Assembly (NCBI GenBank): GCA_023426145.1
Contig: JAFABG010000002.1
Span: 62,001-126,000 of the forward strand
Length of the DNA stretch: 64,000 nt
Direction of reading: 5' to 3'
Origin: Bacteroidota bacterium
GTDB lineage: Bacteria > Bacteroidota > Bacteroidia > Bacteroidales > Bacteroidaceae
Shown: piece by piece, positions 43,916 to 52,783 of the stretch
Position numbering within the stretch: the stretch's first letter is position 1
Layout of the letters: each line of letters begins with the position of its first letter
Program-made: the position numbers and the translations under genes
The notes under the pieces: generated by a model
Database searches by the model: none
What the model saw: only the letters and a program-made list of their open reading frames with translations
Told to the model about the DNA's origin: nothing

Positions 43916-44030
43916 GGTATTTTTTTTGGAAAAAATATGGCTATATAAAAATATTCCAGATTGTAATCTCCAAATAACATTTTACTTAAAACTTTTTTAT
44001 CCAAATGTTTTCAAGTTTCCGAAATATAAT

Positions 44031-44038
44031 TAGATTTG
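44031..44038 (+). promoter_or_regulatory. Promoter -7 box for ppdK
   Basis: TAGATTTG lies 41 nt before the ATG at 44080. It falls inside the longer open frame that begins at 44005 and so excludes that start. Confidence 0.6.
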
Positions 44039-44079
44039 CGAAAAGAAAAAAGCAAAATGTAACTTTAAAACACAATATT

Positions 44080-46800
44080 ATGGATAAAAAAAGAGTTTAT
44101 ACCTTCGGGAATGGTAAGGCAGAAGGAAAAGCTGACATGAAGAACCTGCTGGGAGGCAAAGGCGCTAACCTGGCAGAAATGAATTTAATCGGTATTCCTG
44201 TACCTCCCGGATTCACAATAACTACAGATGTTTGTACAGTGTATAACACGCTAGGACGTGATAAAGTGATTGAGCTACTCAAGGAGGATGTAGTGAAAGC
44301 TATTACTCTAGTAGAAGAATTAATGAAATCCAAATTTGGTGATGTAGAAAACCCACTACTTGTTTCTGTTCGTTCGGGTGCTCGCGCTTCGATGCCTGGC
44401 ATGATGGATACCATCTTGAATCTAGGACTCAATGATGATGTGGTGGAAGGCATTATTCGTAAGACGGGTAACGCTCGTTTTGCTTGGGATTCCTATCGCC
44501 GATTTGTTCAAATGTATGGCGATGTAGTTTTGGGAATGAAGCCCACTAACAAAGAAGATATAGATCCTTTTGAAGCTATAATAGAAGAGGTGAAAGAAAC
44601 CAAGAAAGTGAAGTTGGACAACGAACTGGAAGTGGATGATCTTAAAGAACTCGTTAAGAAATTTAAAGCAGCAGTAAAAGCACAAACCGGTAGAGATTTT
44701 CCAGTATCTGCTTATGAACAATTGTGGGGAGCCATCTGTGCTGTGTTTGATTCATGGATGAACGAACGAGCCATTCTTTATCGTAAGATGGAGGGAATAC
44801 CCGATGAATGGGGAACAGCTGTAAATGTTCAGGCCATGGTGTTCGGTAATATGGGGGATACTTCAGCCACGGGTGTTTGCTTTTCACGCGATGCCGGTAC
44901 GGGAGAAGATCTTTTCAATGGAGAATATCTTATTAATGCTCAAGGAGAAGATGTTGTAGCAGGCATACGTACTCCGCAGCAAATCACTAAAATAGGTTCC
45001 CAACGCTGGGCTGTGTTGGCTGGCGTTACTGAAGATGTTCGTGCAGCAAAATATCCTTCTATGGAAGAGGCAATGCCTGAAATCTATAAAGAATTGGATA
45101 ATTTGCAAACCAAGCTAGAGAATCATTACAGAGATATGCAAGATATGGAGTTCACCGTACAGGAAGGCAAACTATGGTTCTTGCAAACTCGTAACGGTAA
45201 GCGTACAGGGGCTGCAATGGTGAAGATAGCTATGGATCTGTTGCATCAAGGGATGATTGATGAAAAAACAGCTTTGTTACGTGTTGAACCGAATAAATTA
45301 GATGAACTTCTTCATCCGATCTTTGATAAATCAGCTTTGAAAAAGGCTAAAGTCTTAACGAGAGGTTTACCAGCTTCTCCTGGTGCGGCTACGGGTCAAA
45401 TTGTCTTTTTTGCTGACGATGCAGCTGAATGGCATGCTGGTGGAAAGAAAGTGATTATGGTTCGTATTGAAACGTCGCCTGAAGACTTGGCTGGTATGGC
45501 AGTTGCTCAAGGCATTTTAACTGCTCGTGGAGGGATGACTTCTCATGCTGCAGTTGTTGCTCGGGGTATGGGAAAATGCTGTGTATCTGGTGCCGGAGCC
45601 TTAAATATTGATTATAAGGCGCGTACTGTAGAAATAGATGGTATTCTTTTAAAAGAAGGAGACTTCATCTCTTTGAATGGAAGTACTGGTGAGGTGTACA
45701 ACGGACAGGTTGAAACGAAAGCGGCCGAACTTTCGGGTGATTTTGCTGAGCTCATGACTTTGGCCGATAAATATACTCGTTTGCAAGTACGAACGAATGC
45801 TGATACGCCTCATGATGCTGAAGTGGCACGTAACTTCGGTGCTGTGGGTATTGGCCTCTGCCGTACGGAGCATATGTTCTTTGAAGGAGAAAAAATAAAA
45901 GCAATGCGAGAAATGATTTTGGCAGAAGATGCTGAAGGTCGGCGTAAAGCATTAACAAAAATCCTTCCTTATCAGCAAGCAGACTTTAAAGGAATTTTCA
46001 AAGCCATGGAAGGTTTCCCTGTAACCGTTCGTTTGCTTGATCCTCCTTTGCATGAGTTTGTTCCTCACGATTTGAAAGGGCAGCAAGAAATGGCTGAAGC
46101 CATGGGGGTAAGTCTTCAATACATTCAGCAGCGTGTAGAATCGCTCTGCGAACATAATCCTATGCTAGGCCATCGTGGTTGTCGCCTTGGAAATACCTAT
46201 CCTGAAATTACGCAGATGCAGACCCGTGCCATTCTCGGTGCTGCACTGGAGTTGAAGAAGGAAGGTGTTGAAACTCATCCTGAAATTATGGTTCCATTAA
46301 CTGGTATCTTGTATGAGTTCAAAGAACAAGAGAAAGTGATTCGTGAAGAAGCTGCTCAACTTTTTAAAGAATTTGATGATAGCATTGACTTTAAGGTGGG
46401 TACTATGATTGAAATCCCTCGAGCTGCATTGACTGCTAATCGCATCGCTTCATCTGCTGAATTTTTCTCTTTCGGTACGAACGACCTAACTCAAATGACT
46501 TTTGGTTATTCTCGTGACGATATTGCTTCTTTCTTGCCTGTTTATCTGGAAAAGAAAATATTGAAAGTCGATCCTTTCCAAGTGCTTGATCAGAATGGTG
46601 TCGGTCAATTGGTGCGAATGGCTACTGAAAAAGGACGCGCTATTCGTCCAGATTTGAAATGCGGAATTTGTGGAGAGCATGGTGGTGAACCTTCATCTGT
46701 TAAATTCTGTCATAAAGTTGGCTTGAATTATGTGAGTTGCTCGCCGTTCCGGGTACCTATTGCACGATTGGCGGCCGCTCAGGCAGCAATTGAAGAATAA
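44080..46800 (+). CDS. ppdK: Pyruvate, phosphate dikinase
   Basis: This enzyme interconverts pyruvate + ATP + Pi and PEP + AMP + PPi; in anaerobes it works in PPi-linked glycolysis or in gluconeogenesis. The 906-residue protein has the ATP-grasp N-terminal domain (GGKGANLAEM, about residue 24), the swivelling phosphohistidine domain with the catalytic His in GGMTSHAAVVARG (about residue 486), and the PEP-binding barrel (GLCRTEHMFF; SFGTNDLTQM; CGICGEHGG). The start is ATG 44080. It is monocistronic, with a terminator downstream. Confidence 0.98.
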   Translation: MDKKRVYTFGNGKAEGKADMKNLLGGKGANLAEMNLIGIPVPPGFTITTDVCTVYNTLGRDKVIELLKEDVVKAITLVEELMKSKFGDVENPLLVSVRSGARASMPGMMDTILNLGLNDDVVEGIIRKTGNARFAWDSYRRFVQMYGDVVLGMKPTNKEDIDPFEAIIEEVKETKKVKLDNELEVDDLKELVKKFKAAVKAQTGRDFPVSAYEQLWGAICAVFDSWMNERAILYRKMEGIPDEWGTAVNVQAMVFGNMGDTSATGVCFSRDAGTGEDLFNGEYLINAQGEDVVAGIRTPQQITKIGSQRWAVLAGVTEDVRAAKYPSMEEAMPEIYKELDNLQTKLENHYRDMQDMEFTVQEGKLWFLQTRNGKRTGAAMVKIAMDLLHQGMIDEKTALLRVEPNKLDELLHPIFDKSALKKAKVLTRGLPASPGAATGQIVFFADDAAEWHAGGKKVIMVRIETSPEDLAGMAVAQGILTARGGMTSHAAVVARGMGKCCVSGAGALNIDYKARTVEIDGILLKEGDFISLNGSTGEVYNGQVETKAAELSGDFAELMTLADKYTRLQVRTNADTPHDAEVARNFGAVGIGLCRTEHMFFEGEKIKAMREMILAEDAEGRRKALTKILPYQQADFKGIFKAMEGFPVTVRLLDPPLHEFVPHDLKGQQEMAEAMGVSLQYIQQRVESLCEHNPMLGHRGCRLGNTYPEITQMQTRAILGAALELKKEGVETHPEIMVPLTGILYEFKEQEKVIREEAAQLFKEFDDSIDFKVGTMIEIPRAALTANRIASSAEFFSFGTNDLTQMTFGYSRDDIASFLPVYLEKKILKVDPFQVLDQNGVGQLVRMATEKGRAIRPDLKCGICGEHGGEPSSVKFCHKVGLNYVSCSPFRVPIARLAAAQAAIEE

Positions 46801-46820
46801 TATTGATAATAAAAAAATAG

Positions 46821-46857
46821 GAAAGGGAGTTCTCATAAATAGGGAATTCCCTTTTTT
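46821..46857 (+). terminator. Terminator after ppdK
   Basis: An imperfect stem (aaagggagttct / ggaattcccttt) is followed by seven Ts. Confidence 0.7.
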
Positions 46858-46899
46858 TATATGTAATATCTATGTTTTATATATTTATTGTTGATTGTC

Positions 46900-46930
46900 T
46901 TGTTTATTATAAGTAACAGTTTTATCTTTG
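46900..46930 (+). promoter_or_regulatory. Promoter of the first barrel gene
   Basis: TTG at 46900-46902, a 20-nt spacer and TATCTTTG at 46923-46930 form a good promoter, 55 nt before the start at 46986. Confidence 0.65.
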
Positions 46931-46985
46931 CACTGCCAATAAGACAATTTATTTATCTTAAATAATTAATTAAAAAAATAGAATT

Positions 46986-47558
46986 ATGAAAAAGAATGTT
47001 CTTTTAATTTTATTCGTACTTGTTTCAGTATCAGGTTTCGCACAGATGAAAGGATGGAATGCCAAAGTAGGTATGAATATTAGTAACTACACTGGTGACG
47101 CTGATTTGAATGCTAAAGTCGGTTTCAAAGTTGGAGGAGGTTTTGAATATGGTTTTGATAACACATGGTCTATACAGCCTTCATTGCTTCTTTCTACTAA
47201 AGGGGCAAAATTAGATGGAACGACTATCAATGCTATGTATTTAGAATTACCAGTTATGGCTGCAGCTAGATTTAATGTTGCTGACAATACTAACTTCGTG
47301 GTGAATGCTGGTCCTTATTTAGCCTACGGAATTGGAGGCAAAGCTACAGTCGATCAGGGTAATGGTGTAGACCTTAGAGTAAATACTTTCGGCGATGATG
47401 CTTTAAAACGTTTTGATGCAGGTCTTGGCGTTGGTGTTGCCTTGGAAGTGGGAAAAATTATTGTTGGATTAGATGGTCAATTTGGCTTAGTAGATGTAGA
47501 TAAAATTGGTAATCCCAAGAATATAAACTTTTCTATTGTTTTAGGCTATAAGTTCTAA
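46986..47558 (+). CDS. Outer-membrane beta-barrel protein (PorT-like), first paralogue
   Basis: This 190-residue protein has a signal peptide (KKNVLLILFVLVSVSGFAQ) and then alternating hydrophobic strands (GWNAKVGMNISNYTG; IQPSLLLSTKGAKLDG; YLELPVMAAARF; FSIVLGYKF), ending in the C-terminal phenylalanine typical of outer-membrane barrels. It belongs to the PorT/OmpW-like beta-barrel family of Bacteroidota; no substrate or partner can be assigned. A longer paralogue lies 187 bp downstream, each with its own promoter and terminator. Confidence 0.85.
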   Translation: MKKNVLLILFVLVSVSGFAQMKGWNAKVGMNISNYTGDADLNAKVGFKVGGGFEYGFDNTWSIQPSLLLSTKGAKLDGTTINAMYLELPVMAAARFNVADNTNFVVNAGPYLAYGIGGKATVDQGNGVDLRVNTFGDDALKRFDAGLGVGVALEVGKIIVGLDGQFGLVDVDKIGNPKNINFSIVLGYKF

Positions 47559-47580
47559 AAACGAATTTCCATAATATGGT

Positions 47581-47616
47581 AAGGGGATATGTATATAACT
47601 TAACATATCCCCTTTT
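47581..47616 (+). terminator. Terminator after the first barrel gene
   Basis: A perfect stem (aaggggatatgt / acatatcccctt) with an 11-nt loop is followed by T-rich sequence. Confidence 0.8.
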
Positions 47617-47681
47617 TTATCTTCAAAGAGTCGTTTTATATGTTTATTAACATATATGTTGCTTTATGTTTATTTTTGATA

Positions 47682-47689
47682 TATATTTG
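47682..47689 (+). promoter_or_regulatory. Promoter -7 box for the second barrel gene
   Basis: TATATTTG lies about 50 nt before the putative start region at 47739-47746. Confidence 0.55.
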
Positions 47690-47738
47690 TATAATTATTA
47701 ACGAAAGTAAGATTTAACTTAATTATCAACTAAAACAT

Positions 47739-48437
47739 TTGAAAGATGAAAAAAGTGTATTGTTTGTTCTTTTTGTATTGGTTTCAGTGACTAGTTTCTC
47801 GCAAATAAGGGGATGGAATGTTAAAGTAGGCATGAATGTCAGTAATTGGACAACAGATGAATTAGATACCAAAATTGGTTACAGAGTTGGAGTGGGAACT
47901 GAGTATGCCTTTAATGATACATGGTCTCTGCAACCTTCTTTATTATTCTCTACTAAGGGAACAAAAATTGGTGCTAATTTAGCAGGGTTTGGGTTTGATT
48001 TTAAAGTTAATCAGATGTACTTAGAATTACCTATTATGGCCGCAGCTCGTTTCAAAGTTGGTAAAAGTACCAATTTTGTTGTTAATGCTGGTCCTTATGT
48101 GGCTTACGGAGTAGGTGGGAAAACTAAGTTTTCAGCCCACTATAAAGGGGAGCAAGCTTCTATTAAGTTTAATTCTTTTGGTAACATAGATAAAGTAACG
48201 GTTGAGGCTGGAGGTGAAAGCTTTGATGTTACAGTGGATGAGTTAGCCGATAACACAGATGATGACTTGGGAGATTTGAAGGGCTTGCGCCGTTTTGATT
48301 TAGGCGTAGGAGTTGGAGTTGCTCTAGAATTGAACAAGATTGTTTTAGGACTTGATGGAGAGTTTGGATTAACAAAATTGGAAACAGATGGAGGAAAGAA
48401 CCTCAATTTTGCAGTTAGCGTTGGATATAAATTCTGA
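47739..48437 (+). CDS. Outer-membrane beta-barrel protein (PorT-like), second paralogue, start region shifted
   Basis: This protein is 232 residues from a TTG start and parallels the barrel upstream (GWNVKVGMNVSNWT; LQPSLLFSTKG; YLELPIMAAARF; FAVSVGYKF), with an extra acidic loop of about 35 residues (about 145-185) before the last strands. The ATG at 47746 is out of frame: it reads into MKKVYCLFF and stops after 14 codons. One more A in the A6 tract after that ATG would give MKKSVLFVLFVLVSV, a normal signal peptide like that of the first paralogue. As it stands, translation needs the TTG at 47739, which puts Asp and Glu in the signal n-region. This is either phase variation, decay or a sequencing slip. 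Confidence 0.75.
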   Translation: MKDEKSVLFVLFVLVSVTSFSQIRGWNVKVGMNVSNWTTDELDTKIGYRVGVGTEYAFNDTWSLQPSLLFSTKGTKIGANLAGFGFDFKVNQMYLELPIMAAARFKVGKSTNFVVNAGPYVAYGVGGKTKFSAHYKGEQASIKFNSFGNIDKVTVEAGGESFDVTVDELADNTDDDLGDLKGLRRFDLGVGVGVALELNKIVLGLDGEFGLTKLETDGGKNLNFAVSVGYKF

Positions 48438-48450
48438 TAATATAATTGCT

Positions 48451-48500
48451 CTATATACAAGAAAGCCACCGGAGAATCTCGGTGGCTTTCTTGTATATAG
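48451..48500. terminator. Bidirectional terminator between the barrel and thiE2 genes
   Basis: Perfect 20-bp arms (ctatatacaagaaagccacc and its complement) have a 10-nt loop. It serves convergent genes. Confidence 0.85.
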
Positions 48501-48525
48501 AGTTTGAATAATCTTTCTACACGAA

Positions 48526-49134
48526 TTAATCTGCTAAGTTTTTTAGCTTTTTGAAATGCTCAATCACGGCTAGGTAGTTCTGATCTGTACATGCATCAAA
48601 TTTATTCCATATATCTCCTAGAACGACAGCTCCTCCAAACCCAAAATCTTTAATTTCCAGCAGATTTTCCTCATTGATTCCACCTAGCGCCATAACTTTT
48701 GAGTCGATGATTTTTGATTTTTGAGCTTCACGAAGTTCCTCAGCCGTATAAGTCGAATAGTAATTCACTTTTGAAATACTATCATAAATGGGGCTCATAA
48801 AAACATAATCATAGAAATGTTTCTTGTTTTGAACTTCTTCTACAGAATGACAAGAGCAGCTGACATGCCCTGCGTAGTCATGAGGCTCGTGCGGGTTGCG
48901 AGCATTTAAGTGAATCCCCATAAGATTGAACTCTTCTTTCAAGTAGAAATGTTCATGTGTCACTATGCGACGGTGATATTTTTCTGGAATCAGCGTCAAC
49001 AAGCGTTCTGAATACATAGCCGGAGTCTCAGGCTTTCTGAGATGTAGGATATCCAATCCCTCTTCGAAAAGAGCGGTAATTATCTTATCTTCTTCAACGA
49101 AGAAAGTAGGGGGGGTAACCACAATAAGTTTCAT
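48526..49134 (-). CDS. Thiamine phosphate synthase/TenI-like protein
   Basis: This 202-residue TIM-barrel protein resembles the ThiE/TenI family (ILHLRKPETPAMYSERL; YVFMSPIYDSISKVNY; VMALGGINEENLLE; GAVVLGDIW). TenI-type proteins aromatise the thiazole product, whereas ThiE couples thiazole and pyrimidine phosphates; by eye it lacks part of the ThiE pyrimidine site, so a TenI-like role is likely. It lies 61 bp after thiF in the thiamine gene order but has its own TAACTTTG promoter, so it can be expressed apart from the riboswitch-controlled operon. Confidence 0.8.
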   Translation of the reverse strand: MKLIVVTPPTFFVEEDKIITALFEEGLDILHLRKPETPAMYSERLLTLIPEKYHRRIVTHEHFYLKEEFNLMGIHLNARNPHEPHDYAGHVSCSCHSVEEVQNKKHFYDYVFMSPIYDSISKVNYYSTYTAEELREAQKSKIIDSKVMALGGINEENLLEIKDFGFGGAVVLGDIWNKFDACTDQNYLAVIEHFKKLKNLAD

Positions 49135-49160
49135 TTCCTTTGTTTAATCGTAAAGTGCGG

Positions 49161-49168
49161 CAAAGTTA
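49161..49168 (-). promoter_or_regulatory. Promoter -7 box for the TenI-like gene
   Basis: TAACTTTG on the minus strand lies between thiF and the TenI-like gene, 27-34 nt before the start codon. Confidence 0.5.
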
Positions 49169-49195
49169 CTAATTAACTATTTTAGAAGCCAACGT

Positions 49196-49888
49196 TTATA
49201 GTGAAAATTTGTTAGTTTCCATTGTTCGGAGGTCTATCGTCCATAGTTTATTCGTTAATACTTCTCCAAACCCACAGATTATCTTCAAGACTTCTGTTGC
49301 TTCTATACTTCCAATGATGGACGGAGTGACACCCATTACACCTTTCGGTAGAGCGGGCATTTGCGTCATTTCTTCTTCATTTGGGTATAAGTCCCGATAG
49401 CTTTTTTTATCTGTTCCATAGTGGAAAACCGATACCTGGCCTTCGAATCCACAAATTGCACCATACACGTATGTTTTCCCCGTTTTTTCACAACAATCAT
49501 TGATGAGATAGCGTGTTGAGAAATTATCGCACCCATCTACTATAATATCGTATTGGGTGATGATTTCTGTAGCATTATCTTTTGTTAAACGCATAGGATA
49601 CGTGTGGATATTACTGTCACTATTGAGTGATGAAAGGCGTTTGGCGGCACATATTACTTTAGGTTTTCCCACTTCTTCTTCAGTATAAAGCACTTGTCTT
49701 TGTAGATTACTGACACTAACTACATCATCATCAACTAATCCTATACAACCGACACCCGCACCAGTGAGATAGAGGGCTATGGGAGAACCTAGCCCACCTA
49801 CACCGACAATGAGTACTTTGGCTTTTTTAAGCTTTTGTTGACCTTCTTCTCCAATTTCTGGAAGTATTACTTGTCTATTATATCGCAT
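49196..49888 (-). CDS. thiF: ThiS adenylyltransferase ThiF (MoeB/E1-like)
   Basis: This enzyme adenylates the C-terminal glycine of ThiS so that sulfur can be transferred for thiazole synthesis. The 230-residue protein has the nucleotide loop GVGGLGSPIA (about residue 31), the arginine/asparagine of NLQRQV (about 67) and the conserved Asp in DGCDNFSTRY. The CxxC pairs that bind zinc in many E1-like enzymes are absent: the expected place reads YPNEEEMTQMPALP. The start ATG at 49888 leaves a 4-bp gap to thiH. Position and neighbours support ThiF over MoeB. Confidence 0.9.
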   Translation of the reverse strand: MRYNRQVILPEIGEEGQQKLKKAKVLIVGVGGLGSPIALYLTGAGVGCIGLVDDDVVSVSNLQRQVLYTEEEVGKPKVICAAKRLSSLNSDSNIHTYPMRLTKDNATEIITQYDIIVDGCDNFSTRYLINDCCEKTGKTYVYGAICGFEGQVSVFHYGTDKKSYRDLYPNEEEMTQMPALPKGVMGVTPSIIGSIEATEVLKIICGFGEVLTNKLWTIDLRTMETNKFSL

Positions 49889-49892
49889 ATCT

Positions 49893-51017
49893 CTATCTTT
49901 TAAAATCAAAAGATTGGTCCCAATCTTTCCAAATGGGTTCACGTCCTAACCTTTTCAAATCACGTTCTACCTCTATTGCTTTCCGTTCATCGCTTACATG
50001 AAATTGCTCTAAAGTTTGTGGATAGCTGTAATAACCGCCAGGTTCAGTCTTACTTTCCGCACTCATAGTTGTCACGCCGAGGGTAGCCATATGATTGCGT
50101 ATATCGGCATTTTCTCGCGTAGAGTAGGAGATATCTACATCATGGTCAAAGATACGCATGGCAAAAGTGAGTTGTGCTAGTTCACGATCATTCATTACAA
50201 CATTGGGTTGAAATCCATCGTTTTCTGATGGACGCATGCGGGGGAAGTTCACACTGTATTTGGTTTTCCAATAGTGTTTTTGCAAGTAACGAAGGTGATG
50301 TGCCATCATGGTGACATCTGTTCTCCATTCTTCTAAACCGATTAAGACCCCCATGCCAATTTTGTGAACACCAGCTTGCCCCATGCGGTCGAATCCATTT
50401 ACACGCCACTCAAACTTAGACTTCATTCCTCGTGGGTGGTACTTCTTATAGTTGGTTCTATTGTAAGTTTCCTGGAAGCATATAACTCCATTTAGTCCGT
50501 GATGAGTGAGTTCTTTATACTCTTCAGCTTCTAGAGGCATCACTTCAATCTGAAGGTTGCTGAAGTACGGTTTTGCCAGTTCTAATGCACGAGCAATGTA
50601 AGGTACGCCTGCCGCTGCTGGGTTTTCACCAGTCACGAGCAACAAATTTTCGAAGGGAGCCAGCCGTTTGATCGCTTTGTATTCATTCACAATTTCCTCT
50701 TCTGTAAGAATCGTTCTTTTCATTGGATTACTGATATGGAAACCGCAGTAAACGCAGGAATTCGTGCAGGAGTTGGTAATGTAAAGCGGTACAAACATGG
50801 AGATCGTTTTTCCGAATCGCTCCATTGTATATTTTTGGCTGAGGCGTGCCATCACTTCTAGGTAAGGAGTAGCTGCAGGAGAGATCAATGCCATAAAATC
50901 ATTGACATTCAAGTGTCCCTTTTTCGCTAATGCACGTTGTACGTCAGCATCTGTTTGTGAATAGATGGCTTTTGTCGTCTCTTCCCAAGATATTTTTTCT
51001 AATTCGTCTGAGAACAT
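49893..51017 (-). CDS. thiH: 2-iminoacetate synthase ThiH
   Basis: This radical SAM enzyme cleaves tyrosine to dehydroglycine (2-iminoacetate) and p-cresol for thiazole formation in anaerobes. The 374-residue protein carries the cluster motif CTNSCVYC (CxxxCxxC, about residues 84-91) and the family C-terminal part (STRENADIRNHMATLGVT). It lies between thiC (8 bp upstream) and thiF (4 bp downstream) in the thiamine operon. Use of ThiH rather than the oxygen-dependent ThiO fits an anaerobic lifestyle. Confidence 0.97.
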   Translation of the reverse strand: MFSDELEKISWEETTKAIYSQTDADVQRALAKKGHLNVNDFMALISPAATPYLEVMARLSQKYTMERFGKTISMFVPLYITNSCTNSCVYCGFHISNPMKRTILTEEEIVNEYKAIKRLAPFENLLLVTGENPAAAGVPYIARALELAKPYFSNLQIEVMPLEAEEYKELTHHGLNGVICFQETYNRTNYKKYHPRGMKSKFEWRVNGFDRMGQAGVHKIGMGVLIGLEEWRTDVTMMAHHLRYLQKHYWKTKYSVNFPRMRPSENDGFQPNVVMNDRELAQLTFAMRIFDHDVDISYSTRENADIRNHMATLGVTTMSAESKTEPGGYYSYPQTLEQFHVSDERKAIEVERDLKRLGREPIWKDWDQSFDFKR

Positions 51018-51025
51018 AGTTTTAG

Positions 51026-52717
51026 TTATTTTTGGGTAGTCTTTTTTAAGTCACGTGAGAGCTTCATTGCGCAGAAATTAGGACCGCACATGGTGCAATA
51101 CTCTCCATCAACGTGATGTCCAGCGCGGAAGTATTCTTGTGCCCTTTCCGGATCGAGTGATAAGTCGAATTGATCTTTCCAGCGAAATTCGTAACGGGCC
51201 TTGCTCAATGCATTGTCGCGGATTTGAGCGCCCGGATGGCCTTTGGCCAGATCTGCAGCATGAGCAGCAATCTTGTAGGTAATCACACCGACGCGTACAT
51301 CTTCTTTATCAGGTAGGGCAAGATGCTCTTTCGGAGTGACATAACAAAGCATAGCTGTACCTAACCATCCAATTTGAGCAGCTCCGATAGCGGAGGTTAT
51401 ATGGTCATAGCCTGGTGCAATGTCTGTGACAAGAGGACCGAGAGTGTAGAATGGAGCATCATGGCATTTTTCAATCTGACGTTCCATATTTTCTTTGATT
51501 TTATGCATCGGTACATGTCCCGGACCTTCAATAAATGCTTGCACATTTTTTTCCCATGCTCGAAGTACAAGTTCTCCCATTGTGTCAAGTTCGGCAAACT
51601 GTGCTTCATCGTTTGCATCGTGCGTAGATCCCGGGCGTAAGCCATCTCCTAATGATACGGCAACGTCGTATTGTGCCAGAATGTCGCATATATCGTCAAA
51701 GTGTTCGTAGAGGAAACTTTCTTGATTGTGCACTAGGCACCATTTGCTCATGATACTTCCTCCACGGCTAACTATACCGCACAATCGATTATCTGCCAAA
51801 TGTACGTTGTGCAGACGAATACCAGCATGAATGGTGAAGTAATCTACTCCTTGTTCACATTGTTCTATCAGCGTATCCTTGTATATTTCCCAGTTCAGAT
51901 CTTCTACAACGCCATTCACTTTTTCAAGTGCCTGATAAATAGGAACTGTGCCCACCGGCACGGGACAGTTGCGAATAATCCATTCACGTGTTTCATGAAT
52001 ATTCTCTCCTGTAGATAGGTCCATTAGTGTATCTCCTCCCCATTTACAACTCCATAAAGCTTTTTCAACTTCTTCGTCTATGCTTGAAGTTGTAGCAGAG
52101 TTTCCGATATTTGTGTTTATTTTCACTAGGAAATTACGGCCGATAATCATCGGTTCGGCCTCGGGATGATTGATGTTGGCGGGCAATACGGCTCGTCCTT
52201 CGGCAATTTCTTTACGGACAAACTCCGGGGTAATATGTGTTTCGATACCCAATTCCTCACAATTCATATTTTCACGAATCGCTACATATTCCATTTCCGG
52301 AGTAATGATACCTTGTTTAGCGTATGCCATTTGAGAGATAGATTCTCCTTTTTTTGCACGGTAGGGAAGAGTGATATGTTCAAAACGAAGATGATCTAGA
52401 CTTTTATCATCACGTCTCATTTGTCCGTATGTAGATGTGATTTCATTGAGTTGTTCAACGTCGCCACGCGCTACAATCCATTCTTCACGCAAGCGGGGAA
52501 GACCTTTCTTCAAATCAATACTCATTGATGAATCACTAAACGGTCCGCTAGTGTCGTAGATATATATTTCAGGGTTTGGTGTCGATATTTTCTCTTCACC
52601 CTCAAAGTTGACACTAGGTACTTGTTCTACTTTCCGCATAGCAACGCGGATATTCGGATAGAGTTGGCCCGGCAAGTATACTTTCTGAGAGCGAGAAAAT
52701 TTTATTTTTTGTTCCAT
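51026..52717 (-). CDS. thiC: Phosphomethylpyrimidine synthase ThiC
   Basis: This enzyme rearranges 5-aminoimidazole ribotide to HMP phosphate using an Fe-S cluster and SAM. The 563-residue protein has the C-terminal cluster motif CTMCGPNFC (CxxCxxxxC, about residues 543-551) and the substrate-binding signatures SVSLGDGLRPG-like (SLGDGLRPGS) and EGPGHVPMH. It is the central gene of the thiSEGCHF order, with 66 bp to thiG. Confidence 0.98.
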   Translation of the reverse strand: MEQKIKFSRSQKVYLPGQLYPNIRVAMRKVEQVPSVNFEGEEKISTPNPEIYIYDTSGPFSDSSMSIDLKKGLPRLREEWIVARGDVEQLNEITSTYGQMRRDDKSLDHLRFEHITLPYRAKKGESISQMAYAKQGIITPEMEYVAIRENMNCEELGIETHITPEFVRKEIAEGRAVLPANINHPEAEPMIIGRNFLVKINTNIGNSATTSSIDEEVEKALWSCKWGGDTLMDLSTGENIHETREWIIRNCPVPVGTVPIYQALEKVNGVVEDLNWEIYKDTLIEQCEQGVDYFTIHAGIRLHNVHLADNRLCGIVSRGGSIMSKWCLVHNQESFLYEHFDDICDILAQYDVAVSLGDGLRPGSTHDANDEAQFAELDTMGELVLRAWEKNVQAFIEGPGHVPMHKIKENMERQIEKCHDAPFYTLGPLVTDIAPGYDHITSAIGAAQIGWLGTAMLCYVTPKEHLALPDKEDVRVGVITYKIAAHAADLAKGHPGAQIRDNALSKARYEFRWKDQFDLSLDPERAQEYFRAGHHVDGEYCTMCGPNFCAMKLSRDLKKTTQK

Positions 52718-52783
52718 AATTTTTTATTCTTGTATCCTAATAATTGCCTTAATAGGTACTAGTTATTAGCTATTAATTCTTAG

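Noticed and set aside
44005..44079. Longer N-terminus for pyruvate phosphate dikinase
   Set aside because: A TAGATTTG promoter box lies inside this stretch and the family begins at the ATG at 44080.
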